From positions 1 through 64,000 of the forward strand of contig CANMWQ010000006.1 of assembly GCA_947501685.1 (NCBI GenBank): DNA of 64,000 nucleotides. Reading direction: 5' to 3'. The notes beneath the pieces were generated by a model, which saw only the letters and a program-made list of their open reading frames with translations, made no database searches and was not told the origin of the DNA. The first letter of the stretch is position 1, and each line of letters opens with the position of its first letter. Shown one piece after another: positions 1 to 8,067 of this stretch. Position numbers and translations under genes: made by a program. Source of the DNA: an uncultured Litoreibacter sp. Its GTDB lineage: Bacteria > Pseudomonadota > Alphaproteobacteria > Rhodobacterales > Rhodobacteraceae.

Positions 1-214
1 CGGAAGCGATCCTTATTTTGGCAGGCTCGTTCTTGAAGCGGTCACTCGCGCAGCCGTAGCGAAAGCTCACTATGTCCCGCAAATTGTGAATTCGTTTTTC
101 AACTGACTTTGCAGTTGCGGCGAATGTCCGCAATGACGGGCCGCAATGCAGCATCCTGCGGTGGACGTGGACGGCAGCTTAGGGCCGAAGTTCCTCGTCA
201 TCGATAGCTCGGTT

Positions 215-325
215 TGAGGTGCCCCTAGTTTCCTAGACGCCTGCCTTTTTCAGTTTCTGCTGTCTGATCTCGAAGTCAACGGGTGATAGCATGCCGTTGT
301 TGGTGTGCTTGCGCATCGGGTTGCC
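215..325 (-). mobile_element. IS3-family insertion sequence remnant (transposase 3' end plus terminal repeat)
   Basis: On the minus strand the last ~30 codons of an IS3-group OrfB transposase are readable. They contain RKHTNNGMLSPVDFE and end at a TAG whose forward positions are 233-235. Immediately outside it, 215-238 reads TGAGGTGCCCCTAGTTTCC..., which looks like an IS3-type terminal inverted repeat. Reading upstream in the same frame reaches a stop near 390, so only the extreme 3' end survives and the element is dead. No second terminal repeat was found in the next kilobase. It sits just outside the damaged creatinase/sulfatase region and may have mediated that damage. The inner boundary (~325) is approximate. 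Confidence 0.75.
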
Positions 326-849
326 GACCCTCGCCTGCACCCGGTACCATGTTTGCTCGACGGTGACGGTGGACTGTATGCATTGAGCCTAAATGGTTGA
401 AACCCAAAAGCGGCACAGCTTGTTAGCTTTAGGCGTGCTCGAGTAGCGCGCGCCGCAAATACGACCAATTTGAATCGAAGTGCGCAGCATTTCGGATAAG
501 GTGTGGTAATTTTTGAGGTACAAATTTTAATTGAGTTGAAGAAAACTATTATAAACAGATGCTTGATGTAAAAGAATGGCGGACTTCGTCTCCGCCACCC
601 ACCATTTTGACCTCTGCCTGATGGTAGACGCTCGCCCCTACGAGTTTGTTTTTGTTGCGTGATTTTCGTTGAGGCACCGGCAAAATGCGTGTACGCTTTA
701 CTCACAGGCCGGCGATGGCGTCGCCAGCACTTTGTGCAAGCCTGTTCCACCATCCTGAACGCCGGGATCTTGCTTTGTCGTTTGCGCGATAAGGGGGATC
801 CCAACTCCTATCCCAAACGCGACAATACGTTTGATAGGAGCCTTGTTTT
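326..849. other. Intergenic region, AT-rich, no recognisable gene
   Basis: I found no convincing gene in this half-kilobase. The open frames here have unusual composition and match no family I know. A perfect 7-bp hairpin, TGGCGGA (577-583) and TCCGCCA (591-597), is followed on the minus strand by a T-rich run, so it could be a leftward terminator. The stretch at about 480-570 is much more AT-rich than the rest of the window, consistent with foreign or degraded DNA next to the IS remnant. AGGAG at 836-840 belongs to the gene starting at 850. Confidence 0.5.
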
Positions 850-1689
850 ATGGAGCGTCCACAACATTACCGCTTTCACCAGGGTCAAAAGACCCTTCCA
901 TTTTCCGATGCTGAATATGAGGCACGTCTGAGAAAGCTGCGCGCGCAGATGGCCGAGATGGGGGTCGACGCGTGTGTGCTCACCTCGATGCACAATGTCG
1001 GTTACTATTCGGGCTTTCTCTACTGTGCCTTTGGCCGCCCCTATGCGCAGGTTGTGACGGCGACTGACACATGTACTTTCAGCGCGGGGATTGATGCCGC
1101 GCAGCCTTGGCGTCGGGGATATGGTGACAACATCACCTATACGGATTGGCAGCGGAATAATTATTGGCGTGCGATCCAGACCGTGACGGGCTCTGGCAAG
1201 GTGATTGGCTTTGAGGGCGATCATATCTCCCATACGCAGCTGGGGTTGCTGGACGCGTTCCTCGCGCCCTCCGCCAAGACAGACATCGCGCCGACCACGA
1301 TGAAGCTGCGGATGCAAAAGTCTCCGGCTGAGATCGAGCTGATCCGTGCGGGTGCGGCCACAGCAGATGTTGGTGGCTATGCCATCAAGGATGCGATCAA
1401 GGCGGGGGTGCGTGAAGTGGATGTCGCCATGGCGGGCCGCGATGCGATGGAGTTGGAGATCGCCCGTCGTTTCCCAGACTCAGAGATCCGCGACACATGG
1501 GTTTGGTTCCAGTCCGGCATCAACACGGATGGGGCGCATAACCCGGTCACCTGCCGCAAGCTGGAGCGGGGGGATATCCTGAGCCTCAACACTTTCCCGA
1601 TGATCTCCGGCTACTACACCGCCCTTGAGCGGACGCTGTTTGTTGAAGAGGTCGATGCGCTTATGGGGCCAAATCGCGGTACTTGCTAA
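850..1689 (+). pseudogene. Creatinase-like M24 peptidase-fold hydrolase, 3'-truncated
   Basis: Residues 1 to about 271 follow creatinase (creatine amidinohydrolase, creatine to sarcosine plus urea) closely: an N-terminal creatinase domain (NVGYYSGFLYCAFGRPYA, IDAAQPWRR, YTDWQRNNY), then the start of the pita-bread domain (TWVWFQSGINTDGAHNPVT, GDILSLNTFPM, GYYTALERTLF). Family members are about 400 residues. Here the similarity stops at ERTLFVEEVDAL near 1663 and nine unrelated codons lead to a stop. The C-terminal catalytic half, including the later active-site histidine and acidic residues, is missing, so activity is unlikely. AGGAG lies about 10 nt before the ATG, so the remnant may still be translated. 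A dipeptidase-like M24 relative is the alternative, but the creatinase motifs are strong. Confidence 0.85.
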
Positions 1690-1740
1690 GAAAGGGTTTG
1701 TTGCTCATCGTAGCCACCGAGGAGTGGACGATGAGAAAGA
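1663..1740. other. Deletion/insertion junction of unknown origin
   Basis: These ~78 bases match neither the creatinase reading frame to the left nor the sulfatase C-terminal frame to the right. On the minus strand a short frame begins MSNKPFLSKYRDLA and runs into the creatinase side without a stop, which would fit the 5' end of an inserted gene cut off here. I do not recognise it. The segment most likely marks a rearrangement that removed the end of the creatinase gene and most of a neighbouring sulfatase gene. Confidence 0.5.
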
Positions 1741-1906
1741 CAGTGCCATCTTTGAGTGGTCCCGCAAACATCATAGCCGTATGACCATGACCCCGGAACA
1801 GATAGAGCGGATGACCGGGCGCGAACCTCCGGGCAAAGTGGTCGGGGTCTGGGATGACGCGCAGTTTGAAGCCCATTTCGGGAAACCCGTCGAGGAGAGA
1901 CCGTAA
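1741..1906 (+). pseudogene. C-terminal remnant of a second sulfatase
   Basis: The frame from about 1741 encodes AIFEWSRKHHSRMTMTPEQ followed by GKVVGVWDDAQFEAHFG. This parallels the C-terminus of the intact sulfatase just downstream (ALFEWARKPRQRNTV ... GILIGYWDEAELEDAI). Order, spacing and chemistry agree, so this is the last ~55 codons of a paralogous sulfatase whose catalytic body has been lost. The frame ends with TAA at 1904-1906, three bases before the ATG of the intact gene, the tight spacing expected of an original operon. An internal ATG at 1782 could express a 41-residue peptide, but nothing suggests a function. Confidence 0.75.
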
Positions 1907-1909
1907 GCC

Positions 1910-3622
1910 ATGCCAGCCAAGAACGTTCTCTTTGTGATGTGCGACCAGCTGCGGTGGGACTACCTCAGCTGTTACGGTCACACGCGTCTGCACACGCCCA
2001 ACATTGACGCCTTGGCCGCGCGCGGGGTGCGCTATGATCGCGCCTATGTGCAATCGCCCGTATGTGGTGCGTCTCGGATGTCGACCTATACGGGGCGCTA
2101 TGTGCATGCCCATGGGGCCAGCTGGAATTTCGTGCCGATCAAGGCCGGTGAGATGACCATCGGCGACTATCTGCGGCCAATGGGTGTGCGCTCGGTCCTG
2201 ATTGGCAAGACGCATATGCGTGCAGATGCGATGGGCATGTCGCGGCTTGGGATTGATCCCACCAGCCAGATTGGCGTGCGGATTTCCAAGTGTGGCTTTG
2301 ATCCGTTTGAGCGCGATGACGGTATACATCCCTATTCCGGCCATGAGCCAAACCCGCCCTATAACGATCATGCCCGCGCCCAAGGGTTGGACGCTGAGAA
2401 CCCTTGGGAAGAATACGCCAATGCTGCCGAGGGGGAGGGGGGCAATTTGCTGTCGGGCTGGTTCCTGAAATATTCCGACCGCCCGGCCCGCGTGCCCGAT
2501 GCGCTGTCTGAGACCCCCTACATTACCTCGCGGGCGATGGAATTCATTGACAACGCGCTTGAGAACAACCCCGACCAGCCTTGGGTCGCGCATGTCAGTT
2601 ATATCAAGCCGCACTGGCCCTATATCGTGCCCGAACCTTATGCCTCCATGTATGGGCCAGAGGATGTGCCGGAGGCCAACCGCAGTGAGGCGGAGCGCGA
2701 GAACCCGCATCCGATTTTTGAGGCCTTCATGGACCGCCGGGTCAGCAAATCCTTCGCCCGCGACGAGGTGCGCGACACGGTGATCCCTGCCTATATGGGG
2801 CTGATCAAGCAAATCGACGACCAGATGGGACGGCTTTTCAAACATCTTGAGGATCGCGGGATTGCGGATGACACGATGATCGTCTTCACCTCGGATCACG
2901 GTGACTATCTGGGCGATCACTGGATGGGGGAGAAAGACCTTTTTCACGAAGAAGCTTTGCGTGTTCCCCTTATTATCTATGACCCTTCCGCCGAGGCGGA
3001 CGCGACGCGCGGCACGCTCAACACCGATTTGATCGAATCCATTGATCTGGCTCCGACCTTCCTTGAGATGTATGGCGGCGCGCCGGTGCCGCATGTGATG
3101 GACGGGCATTCCTTGATGGGCACGCTGTATGGAACCCGGACGCAGGATCCACGTGACTATGTCATTTCCGAATATGACTATTCCTTCATTGAGCCGCGCA
3201 TCGCCCTAAACATGACCGCGCGGGACTGTTGGCTGCGGATGATCTTTGACGGACGGTTCAAATATATTCATGCGGAGAAGTTCCGCTCGATGCTTTACGA
3301 CCTGCAAGAGGACCCGCGCGAGTTGGTTGATCTGGGAGATGATCCGGCACATGCCGAGACGCGGGCGCGGCTGCATGAGGCGCTCTTTGAATGGGCCCGC
3401 AAACCGCGTCAGCGTAACACTGTCGCGGATGGTGCGATTGAGGGGACTGATATTCAGGACCGCATTGGCGAGAACGGTATTCTTATCGGGTACTGGGACG
3501 AGGCGGAGCTGGAAGATGCGATCAGGAACAAATGGGGCAGGCGGCTGGCCAATTCAAACCCGTTGCTTGCCCCGACACTAAACAAGCTGCTGCGCCGCGA
3601 TCAAGACGAGGAAAAGACATGA
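1910..3622 (+). CDS. Sulfatase family hydrolase (arylsulfatase / phosphonate monoester hydrolase type)
   Basis: The 570-residue protein has the alkaline-phosphatase-like sulfatase fold. VMCDQLRWD (9-17) supplies N-terminal metal ligands. VCGASR carries Cys52, the position converted to formylglycine in sulfatases (C-x-[PA]-S-R; here Ala instead of Pro). IGKTHM and VFTSDHGDYLGDHWMGEK give the later metal and substrate residues. The long insert and C-terminus recall phosphonate monoester hydrolases as much as classical arylsulfatases. No signal peptide is visible, so it is probably cytoplasmic. It overlaps the cupin gene by ATGA and is followed by a TRAP carrier, suggesting that an imported sulfate or phosphonate ester is hydrolysed inside the cell. 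The exact substrate cannot be read from sequence. Confidence 0.92.
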   Translation: MPAKNVLFVMCDQLRWDYLSCYGHTRLHTPNIDALAARGVRYDRAYVQSPVCGASRMSTYTGRYVHAHGASWNFVPIKAGEMTIGDYLRPMGVRSVLIGKTHMRADAMGMSRLGIDPTSQIGVRISKCGFDPFERDDGIHPYSGHEPNPPYNDHARAQGLDAENPWEEYANAAEGEGGNLLSGWFLKYSDRPARVPDALSETPYITSRAMEFIDNALENNPDQPWVAHVSYIKPHWPYIVPEPYASMYGPEDVPEANRSEAERENPHPIFEAFMDRRVSKSFARDEVRDTVIPAYMGLIKQIDDQMGRLFKHLEDRGIADDTMIVFTSDHGDYLGDHWMGEKDLFHEEALRVPLIIYDPSAEADATRGTLNTDLIESIDLAPTFLEMYGGAPVPHVMDGHSLMGTLYGTRTQDPRDYVISEYDYSFIEPRIALNMTARDCWLRMIFDGRFKYIHAEKFRSMLYDLQEDPRELVDLGDDPAHAETRARLHEALFEWARKPRQRNTVADGAIEGTDIQDRIGENGILIGYWDEAELEDAIRNKWGRRLANSNPLLAPTLNKLLRRDQDEEKT

Positions 3623-4083
3623 GCCTGCAACCCGGTATCCACCCTAAAGGCGAAGGCGCGGATGGCGTGCATTGGAACATTTTGGGGCAGGTTTACACGC
3701 CCAAATCCATCACCGAGGAGTGTTTAAGCTGGCACGCGCTCCTGCCGCAGGAGACTTTTATCCCGCCGCATGTGCATCCAACGCAGGACGAGTATATCCA
3801 TGTGCTGTCGGGCGAGCTGGATCTGGTACTGGACGGGGAGCATCTGCATGCCAATACGGGTGATCTGGTGTGTATGCCGCGCGGCATCCCGCATGGGATC
3901 TTTAACAATACCGGCCACAACGTGACCTGTCTTTTTTGGGTGACGCCAACCGGAAAATTGGTCAATCTGTTTCGCAAGCTGCACAACATGTCGCGACCGG
4001 ATGAGGTGGTCGCCATGTCGTCTGACTATGAAGTTAATTTTCTGCCGCCTGTCCGTGCGGCCGATGTCATTGGTCTGAAATAG
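3619..4083 (+). CDS. Cupin-domain protein
   Basis: This 154-residue single-domain cupin has the metal site HVHPTQDEYI (His51, His53, Glu58) and a second motif PRGIPHG with His92. The start chosen is the ATG overlapping the sulfatase stop (ATGA at 3619-3622); it is preceded by GAGGAAAAG inside the sulfatase gene. A longer in-frame start exists upstream but would lie within the sulfatase. Small cupins of this kind bind a metal and act as isomerases, dioxygenases or sensors. Its translational coupling to the sulfatase and position before the TRAP genes suggest it processes or senses the sulfatase product. That is inference only. Confidence 0.88.
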   Translation: MSLQPGIHPKGEGADGVHWNILGQVYTPKSITEECLSWHALLPQETFIPPHVHPTQDEYIHVLSGELDLVLDGEHLHANTGDLVCMPRGIPHGIFNNTGHNVTCLFWVTPTGKLVNLFRKLHNMSRPDEVVAMSSDYEVNFLPPVRAADVIGLK

Positions 4084-4115
4084 GCCGGAAACCAGAGTTC
4101 TCGGGAGGAACCACA

Positions 4116-5159
4116 ATGAATCTTAAACTCACCGCAGGTGCGGCTGCACTTGCTTTGTCAACGGCCTTCGCGGCCCCGGCATTTGCCGCGGAACGCGTTA
4201 TCTTTAACTGCTTCTTTCCTGCCAAACACTACGTTTGCACAGTCATGTTGCCAGAGCTGAAGAACCGGATTGAAACCGCGACAGAAGGTCGGGTGAAGGT
4301 CAATGTCCCACCAAAATCGCTGGCGGCTCCGCCCGATCAGTATGACGGTGTCGTCGGCGGTGTCATGGATGGCGCGTTGCAGTTCAACGCGTTCATCGCC
4401 AACAAGGTGCCTGGCATTCAGTTCTCCTTGCTGCCTTTCGTCGGTGGGACACGCGCTGAAGTTGCAAGCGCTGCATTGTGGGACACCTATCAAGAGTTCT
4501 TCGCGGATAAGAACGAATATGGCGACGCGAAGCTGATCTCGGTCTATGCGTCCAGCGGCAACGAGTTCTACTCCATGAACGACAAGCCGATTGAGACCCT
4601 CGAGGATATCGGCAGCCGTAAAATGTGGGGCCTGCCCGGCGTCGTGGCCAACACGCTCAAAGGCACAGGCAGCTCGGTTGTTGCGGGCCCGGCGGTTCAG
4701 ATGCTTGAGATCATCTCGAAAGGTGTTGTGGACGGCTATGCCGGCGTGCCTTGGGGCTCCGTGCGGGCGTTCAAGATCGCTGACTACACCAAATCCGCGA
4801 CCGAGCTGGAAAACAAGCTGTTCCAGCCGACCTTCTCTTTCCTTATCTCACGTGAAAAGTGGGACAAGTTCTCGGCTGAGGATCAGGCGGCGATCATGGA
4901 CGTGATGGGCGCTGACTTTGCGGCATTCGCAGGGTCTGTTCAGGACGATGCCAACGACACGGCACGGACTGCCATGATCGAGGCCGGTATCGAGGTGGTC
5001 GAGGGCTCCAAAGAGCTCGAGAACGGCCTGCGCGCGCTGGGTCAGCCGATGACGGATGCTTGGATTGCGAAAGCCTCCGAGATGGGCGTCGATGGGCAGG
5101 CCGTGATCGACTTTTATCTTGCGCGTATCGCCGAAGGCGGCGCTGCGGCGACGAACTAA
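4116..5159 (+). CDS. TRAP transporter solute-binding protein (DctP family)
   Basis: The 347-residue protein begins with a clear Sec signal peptide (cleavage after AAPAFA, about residue 24). The mature part has the DctP/TRAP periplasmic receptor pattern, including the strand carrying PVQMLEIISKGVVDG and the later W/F-rich segment. GGGAGG sits 8 nt before the ATG. It is the extracytoplasmic receptor for the two membrane genes that follow and would bring an organic anion to them. The unusually Cys-containing N-terminus of the mature protein (FNCFFPAKHYVC) is worth noting. The gene is probably cotranscribed with the sulfatase and cupin, 32 nt upstream. Confidence 0.93.
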   Translation: MNLKLTAGAAALALSTAFAAPAFAAERVIFNCFFPAKHYVCTVMLPELKNRIETATEGRVKVNVPPKSLAAPPDQYDGVVGGVMDGALQFNAFIANKVPGIQFSLLPFVGGTRAEVASAALWDTYQEFFADKNEYGDAKLISVYASSGNEFYSMNDKPIETLEDIGSRKMWGLPGVVANTLKGTGSSVVAGPAVQMLEIISKGVVDGYAGVPWGSVRAFKIADYTKSATELENKLFQPTFSFLISREKWDKFSAEDQAAIMDVMGADFAAFAGSVQDDANDTARTAMIEAGIEVVEGSKELENGLRALGQPMTDAWIAKASEMGVDGQAVIDFYLARIAEGGAAATN

Positions 5160-5177
5160 GCAGATAGGTAGCGCCCG

Positions 5178-5693
5178 ATGGAACGGATATTCAAAAGCAT
5201 CGAGCGGGTGTTGGCAGTCCTTGCCGGCATTGCGCTGTTTTGCATGATGATTTTGACATTCGTTGACGTCGTCGGGCGCTACGGATTTAACAAGTCAATC
5301 TTCGGCACCTCGGAAATGATCGAGTTCCTGATGGTTGTCGTGATTTTCGCGGGCGTGGCCTTTGTCACGGCCAGCGATAAGCATATCAAGGTCGACATCT
5401 TTGCTGGATGGATCGAACGTGTGGCGCCGAATTTTCAGCGCTGGACGGTTCATGGCTTCTCCCTGGTGGTCTATGCTTGTCTCAGCTATGAGTTGGGGCA
5501 TCACATGCTCGACAGCCTGATCAGCGAAAAACGCACGGCGGTTTTGGATTTCCCGCAATGGGTTTTGCCGGGGGCGGCGGTGTTCTTCTCAGTGATCGGG
5601 GTGGCGCTCTTTGCGGCGGGACTTCTTGCGACAAAGGGGCGGTTGGAAAAATTGGACCACGCTTCGGTCGATGGCCGCGGCCCGGAGCTATAG
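5178..5693 (+). CDS. TRAP transporter small membrane subunit (DctQ family)
   Basis: The 171-residue protein has four predicted membrane helices (about residues 13-35, 45-65, 88-108 and 130-150), the DctQ topology. Typical motifs are VDVVGRYGFN in helix one and the conserved F-GTSEMIEFLM segment. It lies 18 nt after the binding-protein gene and 3 nt before the large-subunit gene, the standard order P-Q-M. Together with the M subunit it forms the Na+-driven membrane carrier that accepts solute from the receptor. Confidence 0.93.
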   Translation: MERIFKSIERVLAVLAGIALFCMMILTFVDVVGRYGFNKSIFGTSEMIEFLMVVVIFAGVAFVTASDKHIKVDIFAGWIERVAPNFQRWTVHGFSLVVYACLSYELGHHMLDSLISEKRTAVLDFPQWVLPGAAVFFSVIGVALFAAGLLATKGRLEKLDHASVDGRGPEL

Positions 5694-5696
5694 CGC

Positions 5697-6998
5697 ATGG
5701 AACTTGCACTCTTGGGCTTTGCAGTCCTGTTGTTTCTCAGCTTCTGCGGCTTCCCGCTCGGCTTCACCACGCTTTTCGTCGGCTTCATAGGTTTTGCCTA
5801 TACGCGCGAGTGGAACTGGGAAGGGGCCATGACCATGGTCGGCCAGCAGGTCATGGAGACGGGCGCAAATTACGGGTTGTCGGTGATCCCGCTCTTCATC
5901 CTGATGGGCAGTTTCATTCACCGCTCAAACATCTCTGAGGACCTGTTTCGTGCGGCTTATGCTTTCATTGGATACCGCAAGGGCGGCTTGGCGCAGGCCA
6001 CTATTCTTGCGAGCGCCGGTTTCTCTGCCGTGTCGGGGTCGTCTCTGGCAACAGCCGCGACCATGACCAAAGTTGCTATGCCGCATATGCGCAAATACGG
6101 CTATGCCGACAGCCTGTCCTCCGGGGTTGTGGCGGCGGGCGGCACGCTTGGCATTATGATCCCGCCTTCCGTGCCGCTGATCATTTACGGTCTGGTGGCC
6201 GAGGAGGACATCGGCAAACTGTTCATCGCAGGCACCATACCGGGCATCTTGCTGGTCTTCCTATTCCTAGGTGCTGTGCGTTTTTCGGTCTGGCGCAACC
6301 CGTCACTGGGGCGGCCCGGCGAACGGGTGGAACGCGCTGAGAGGTTCTCCGCCTATGCCAAGGTTTGGCCGGTGATCGTGCTGTTCCTGCTGGTGCTGGG
6401 TGGCATTTATATTGGCGCCTTCACCCCGACGGAGGCCTCCGGCATCGGTGCTTTCGGGGCCGCAGCTTTTGCCTTCTTCAAGGGACATGTGCGCAGCTGG
6501 TCGGCTCTGCTTGATATTCTGATCGACAGCACAAAGACCTCGGCCATTCTGTTTTCCGTCATCTTCGGGGCGCTGGTTTTCTCGAACTTCATCAACCTGT
6601 CCGGGTTGCCCTATGACTTGCTCGATATGTTGGACGCGCTGAATGCGGGGCCGTTTGGGGTGATCCTCTTTGTCTGCGTGATCTGCATCCTGCTGGGCAT
6701 GATCTTTGAGGCCGTGGGCCTGCTTTTGCTGATTGTACCTGTGTTCCTGCCGACGCTTCAGTTGATGGGCGTGGACATGATCTGGTTCGGTATCATCATG
6801 GTTGTGGTGGTGGAAATGGGGCTGATCACGCCTCCGATTGGGATGAATGTCTTCACGGTCCGCGCAGTGATGCCAGACATCAAACTGGGGCATATCTTCA
6901 AAGGGGTTGTGCCCTTTGTCTTTGCCGACGTGATCGCGTTGATCCTGATCTTGCTGTTCCCGGTGATTGCCGTCGGGCTCGTCGAGCTTTTGCGTTAA
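5697..6998 (+). CDS. TRAP transporter large membrane subunit (DctM family)
   Basis: The 433-residue, strongly hydrophobic protein has about 12 membrane helices of the DctM/IT superfamily. Diagnostic stretches are LFILMGSFIHRS, FSAVSGSSLATAATM, GTLGIMIPPSVPLIIYG and the C-terminal VEMGLITPPIGMNVF. It starts three bases after the DctQ stop and ends 41 bases before the convergent DUF3299 gene. It is the transport channel of the TRAP system and completes the sulfatase-cupin-TRAP unit. I saw no good rho-independent terminator in the short convergent gap. Confidence 0.94.
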   Translation: MELALLGFAVLLFLSFCGFPLGFTTLFVGFIGFAYTREWNWEGAMTMVGQQVMETGANYGLSVIPLFILMGSFIHRSNISEDLFRAAYAFIGYRKGGLAQATILASAGFSAVSGSSLATAATMTKVAMPHMRKYGYADSLSSGVVAAGGTLGIMIPPSVPLIIYGLVAEEDIGKLFIAGTIPGILLVFLFLGAVRFSVWRNPSLGRPGERVERAERFSAYAKVWPVIVLFLLVLGGIYIGAFTPTEASGIGAFGAAAFAFFKGHVRSWSALLDILIDSTKTSAILFSVIFGALVFSNFINLSGLPYDLLDMLDALNAGPFGVILFVCVICILLGMIFEAVGLLLLIVPVFLPTLQLMGVDMIWFGIIMVVVVEMGLITPPIGMNVFTVRAVMPDIKLGHIFKGVVPFVFADVIALILILLFPVIAVGLVELLR

Positions 6999-7039
6999 GA
7001 GACGTGCTGCCCGGCAGCTCGTAAGCAAAGGCGCTGGGA

Positions 7040-7549
7040 TCAGCTTCTGCGGAATGGCTCGATCTTGTCTGCCGACAACGCGTAGCCGATATCGGCGAGA
7101 TGCGTGGACATGGAAGATACGCCGAACATGCCGATGACATTTACCGCCTCAAATAGCCCGGCGCTTTCATAAGGCGTTTGCGTGGTCACGAAGACCAGTT
7201 GGTTCGCCGGAGGCGGGGGCACGTGCACGCATGCGCCGACGAATGGCACCAGAATGAAGGCCGTGACCCCGCTGCCTGAATAATCAATAGGAACAATAAA
7301 GCCCGGCAGACGGATGACTTGGCCGTTCCAGTCGCTGCGCACTCCGCTGGAGGCTGGCTGCTGGGTGTTCAACGGGGCTTGGGTATGGTCGATCAGGCTT
7401 TGCAGCACCGGCGGTGGGGCTGTTTCGCCCACTGGAAGCAGATCAGACCAGTTCAGATCAATAAAGTCGTCTGCCCGCGCCAGCGTCGGGGCAGCGGCGA
7501 AAGCGGCAACACTGGCCAAAACTGTGCGTCGGTCCAGAATGCGGCTCAC
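7040..7549 (-). CDS. DUF3299 exported protein, second copy (Zrg-like operon)
   Basis: The 169-residue protein starts at a GTG overlapping the stop of the preceding gene (GTGA), which places an arginine-containing signal (RILDRRTVLASVAAFAAAP) at the N-terminus and cleavage near ARA-DD. The mature domain matches DUF3299: LPGFIVPIDYSG, FVGACVHVPPPPANQLVFV and a C-terminal LADIGYALSADKIE. A longer in-frame frame exists upstream but would lie fully inside the neighbour. It is a paralogue of the next gene, with which it shares the CVHVPPPPxNQLVFVTT core. This is the last gene of a five-gene minus-strand operon resembling zrgABCDE of Vibrio. Its molecular role is unknown. Confidence 0.88.
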   Translation of the reverse strand: MSRILDRRTVLASVAAFAAAPTLARADDFIDLNWSDLLPVGETAPPPVLQSLIDHTQAPLNTQQPASSGVRSDWNGQVIRLPGFIVPIDYSGSGVTAFILVPFVGACVHVPPPPANQLVFVTTQTPYESAGLFEAVNVIGMFGVSSMSTHLADIGYALSADKIEPFRRS

Positions 7550-8049
7550 CAGATATATGTCTCCATCTTGTCCGCCGTCAGCGCATAGCCGGTATCGGCC
7601 ACCTCGGTCGATTGGATGTCGTGCCGCATCTCTCCGGTCACCCAGACCGCGTCCCAAAGATTGTCGCTTGGCCATGGCGTCTTGGTGGTGACAAAAACCA
7701 GCTGGTTGGGCGGCGGTGGCGGGACATGCAGGCAGGCGCCGACATAGGGCACGAGGACAAAGCCGGTCACGCCTTCGGGCGACAGGTCGATCGGGATGAT
7801 GAAGCCGGGCATCTTGATATAAGCGCCATCCAAGATCGGGTTCAGCTTGGTTGCGTTGTTGTCAAAGACCGGACGCCAGGTGTCATTGCTTTCGTTTGTC
7901 ACACCTTCGGCCACAATCTCGGAATAGGGCACGCCGGGTGGGATGAGATCGTCCCAGGTGATCTCATGCGCTTTGCGCGCGACAGCCGATTGGGGCAGCA
8001 GGGACGCAGCTGCGGCGGTGGTGATCAAGTGGCGGCGGGATAGGTGCAT
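7546..8049 (-). CDS. DUF3299 exported protein, first copy (Zrg-like operon)
   Basis: The 167-residue protein starts with MHLSRRHLITTAAAASLLP, a Tat-type signal (S-R-R-x-L-I), suggesting export in folded, perhaps metal-loaded, form. The DUF3299 domain is seen in MPGFIIPIDLSP, YVGACLHVPPPPPNQLVFV and VADTGYALTADKME. The invariant Cys and His in GACLHVPPPP could bind metal. Its stop overlaps the GTG of the second copy, indicating translational coupling after a tandem duplication. It follows an ABC permease of the MacB/FtsX type. In zinc-regulated Zrg operons DUF3299 proteins accompany such an ABC system, but their activity has not been defined to my knowledge. Confidence 0.9.
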   Translation of the reverse strand: MHLSRRHLITTAAAASLLPQSAVARKAHEITWDDLIPPGVPYSEIVAEGVTNESNDTWRPVFDNNATKLNPILDGAYIKMPGFIIPIDLSPEGVTGFVLVPYVGACLHVPPPPPNQLVFVTTKTPWPSDNLWDAVWVTGEMRHDIQSTEVADTGYALTADKMETYIW

Positions 8050-8067
8050 TATCTCAACATCATCTGC

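Noticed and set aside
659-931. 90-aa frame crossing the creatinase start
   Set aside because: It overlaps a better supported start, has no ribosome site and resembles no family.
1661-3109. 482-aa minus-strand frame opposite the sulfatase
   Set aside because: It is a long shadow of a high-GC gene, with Arg/His-rich sequence and no family features.
7006-7018. GCTGCCCGGCAGC palindrome after the TRAP genes
   Set aside because: A one-base loop cannot form a normal hairpin terminator and no T-run follows.
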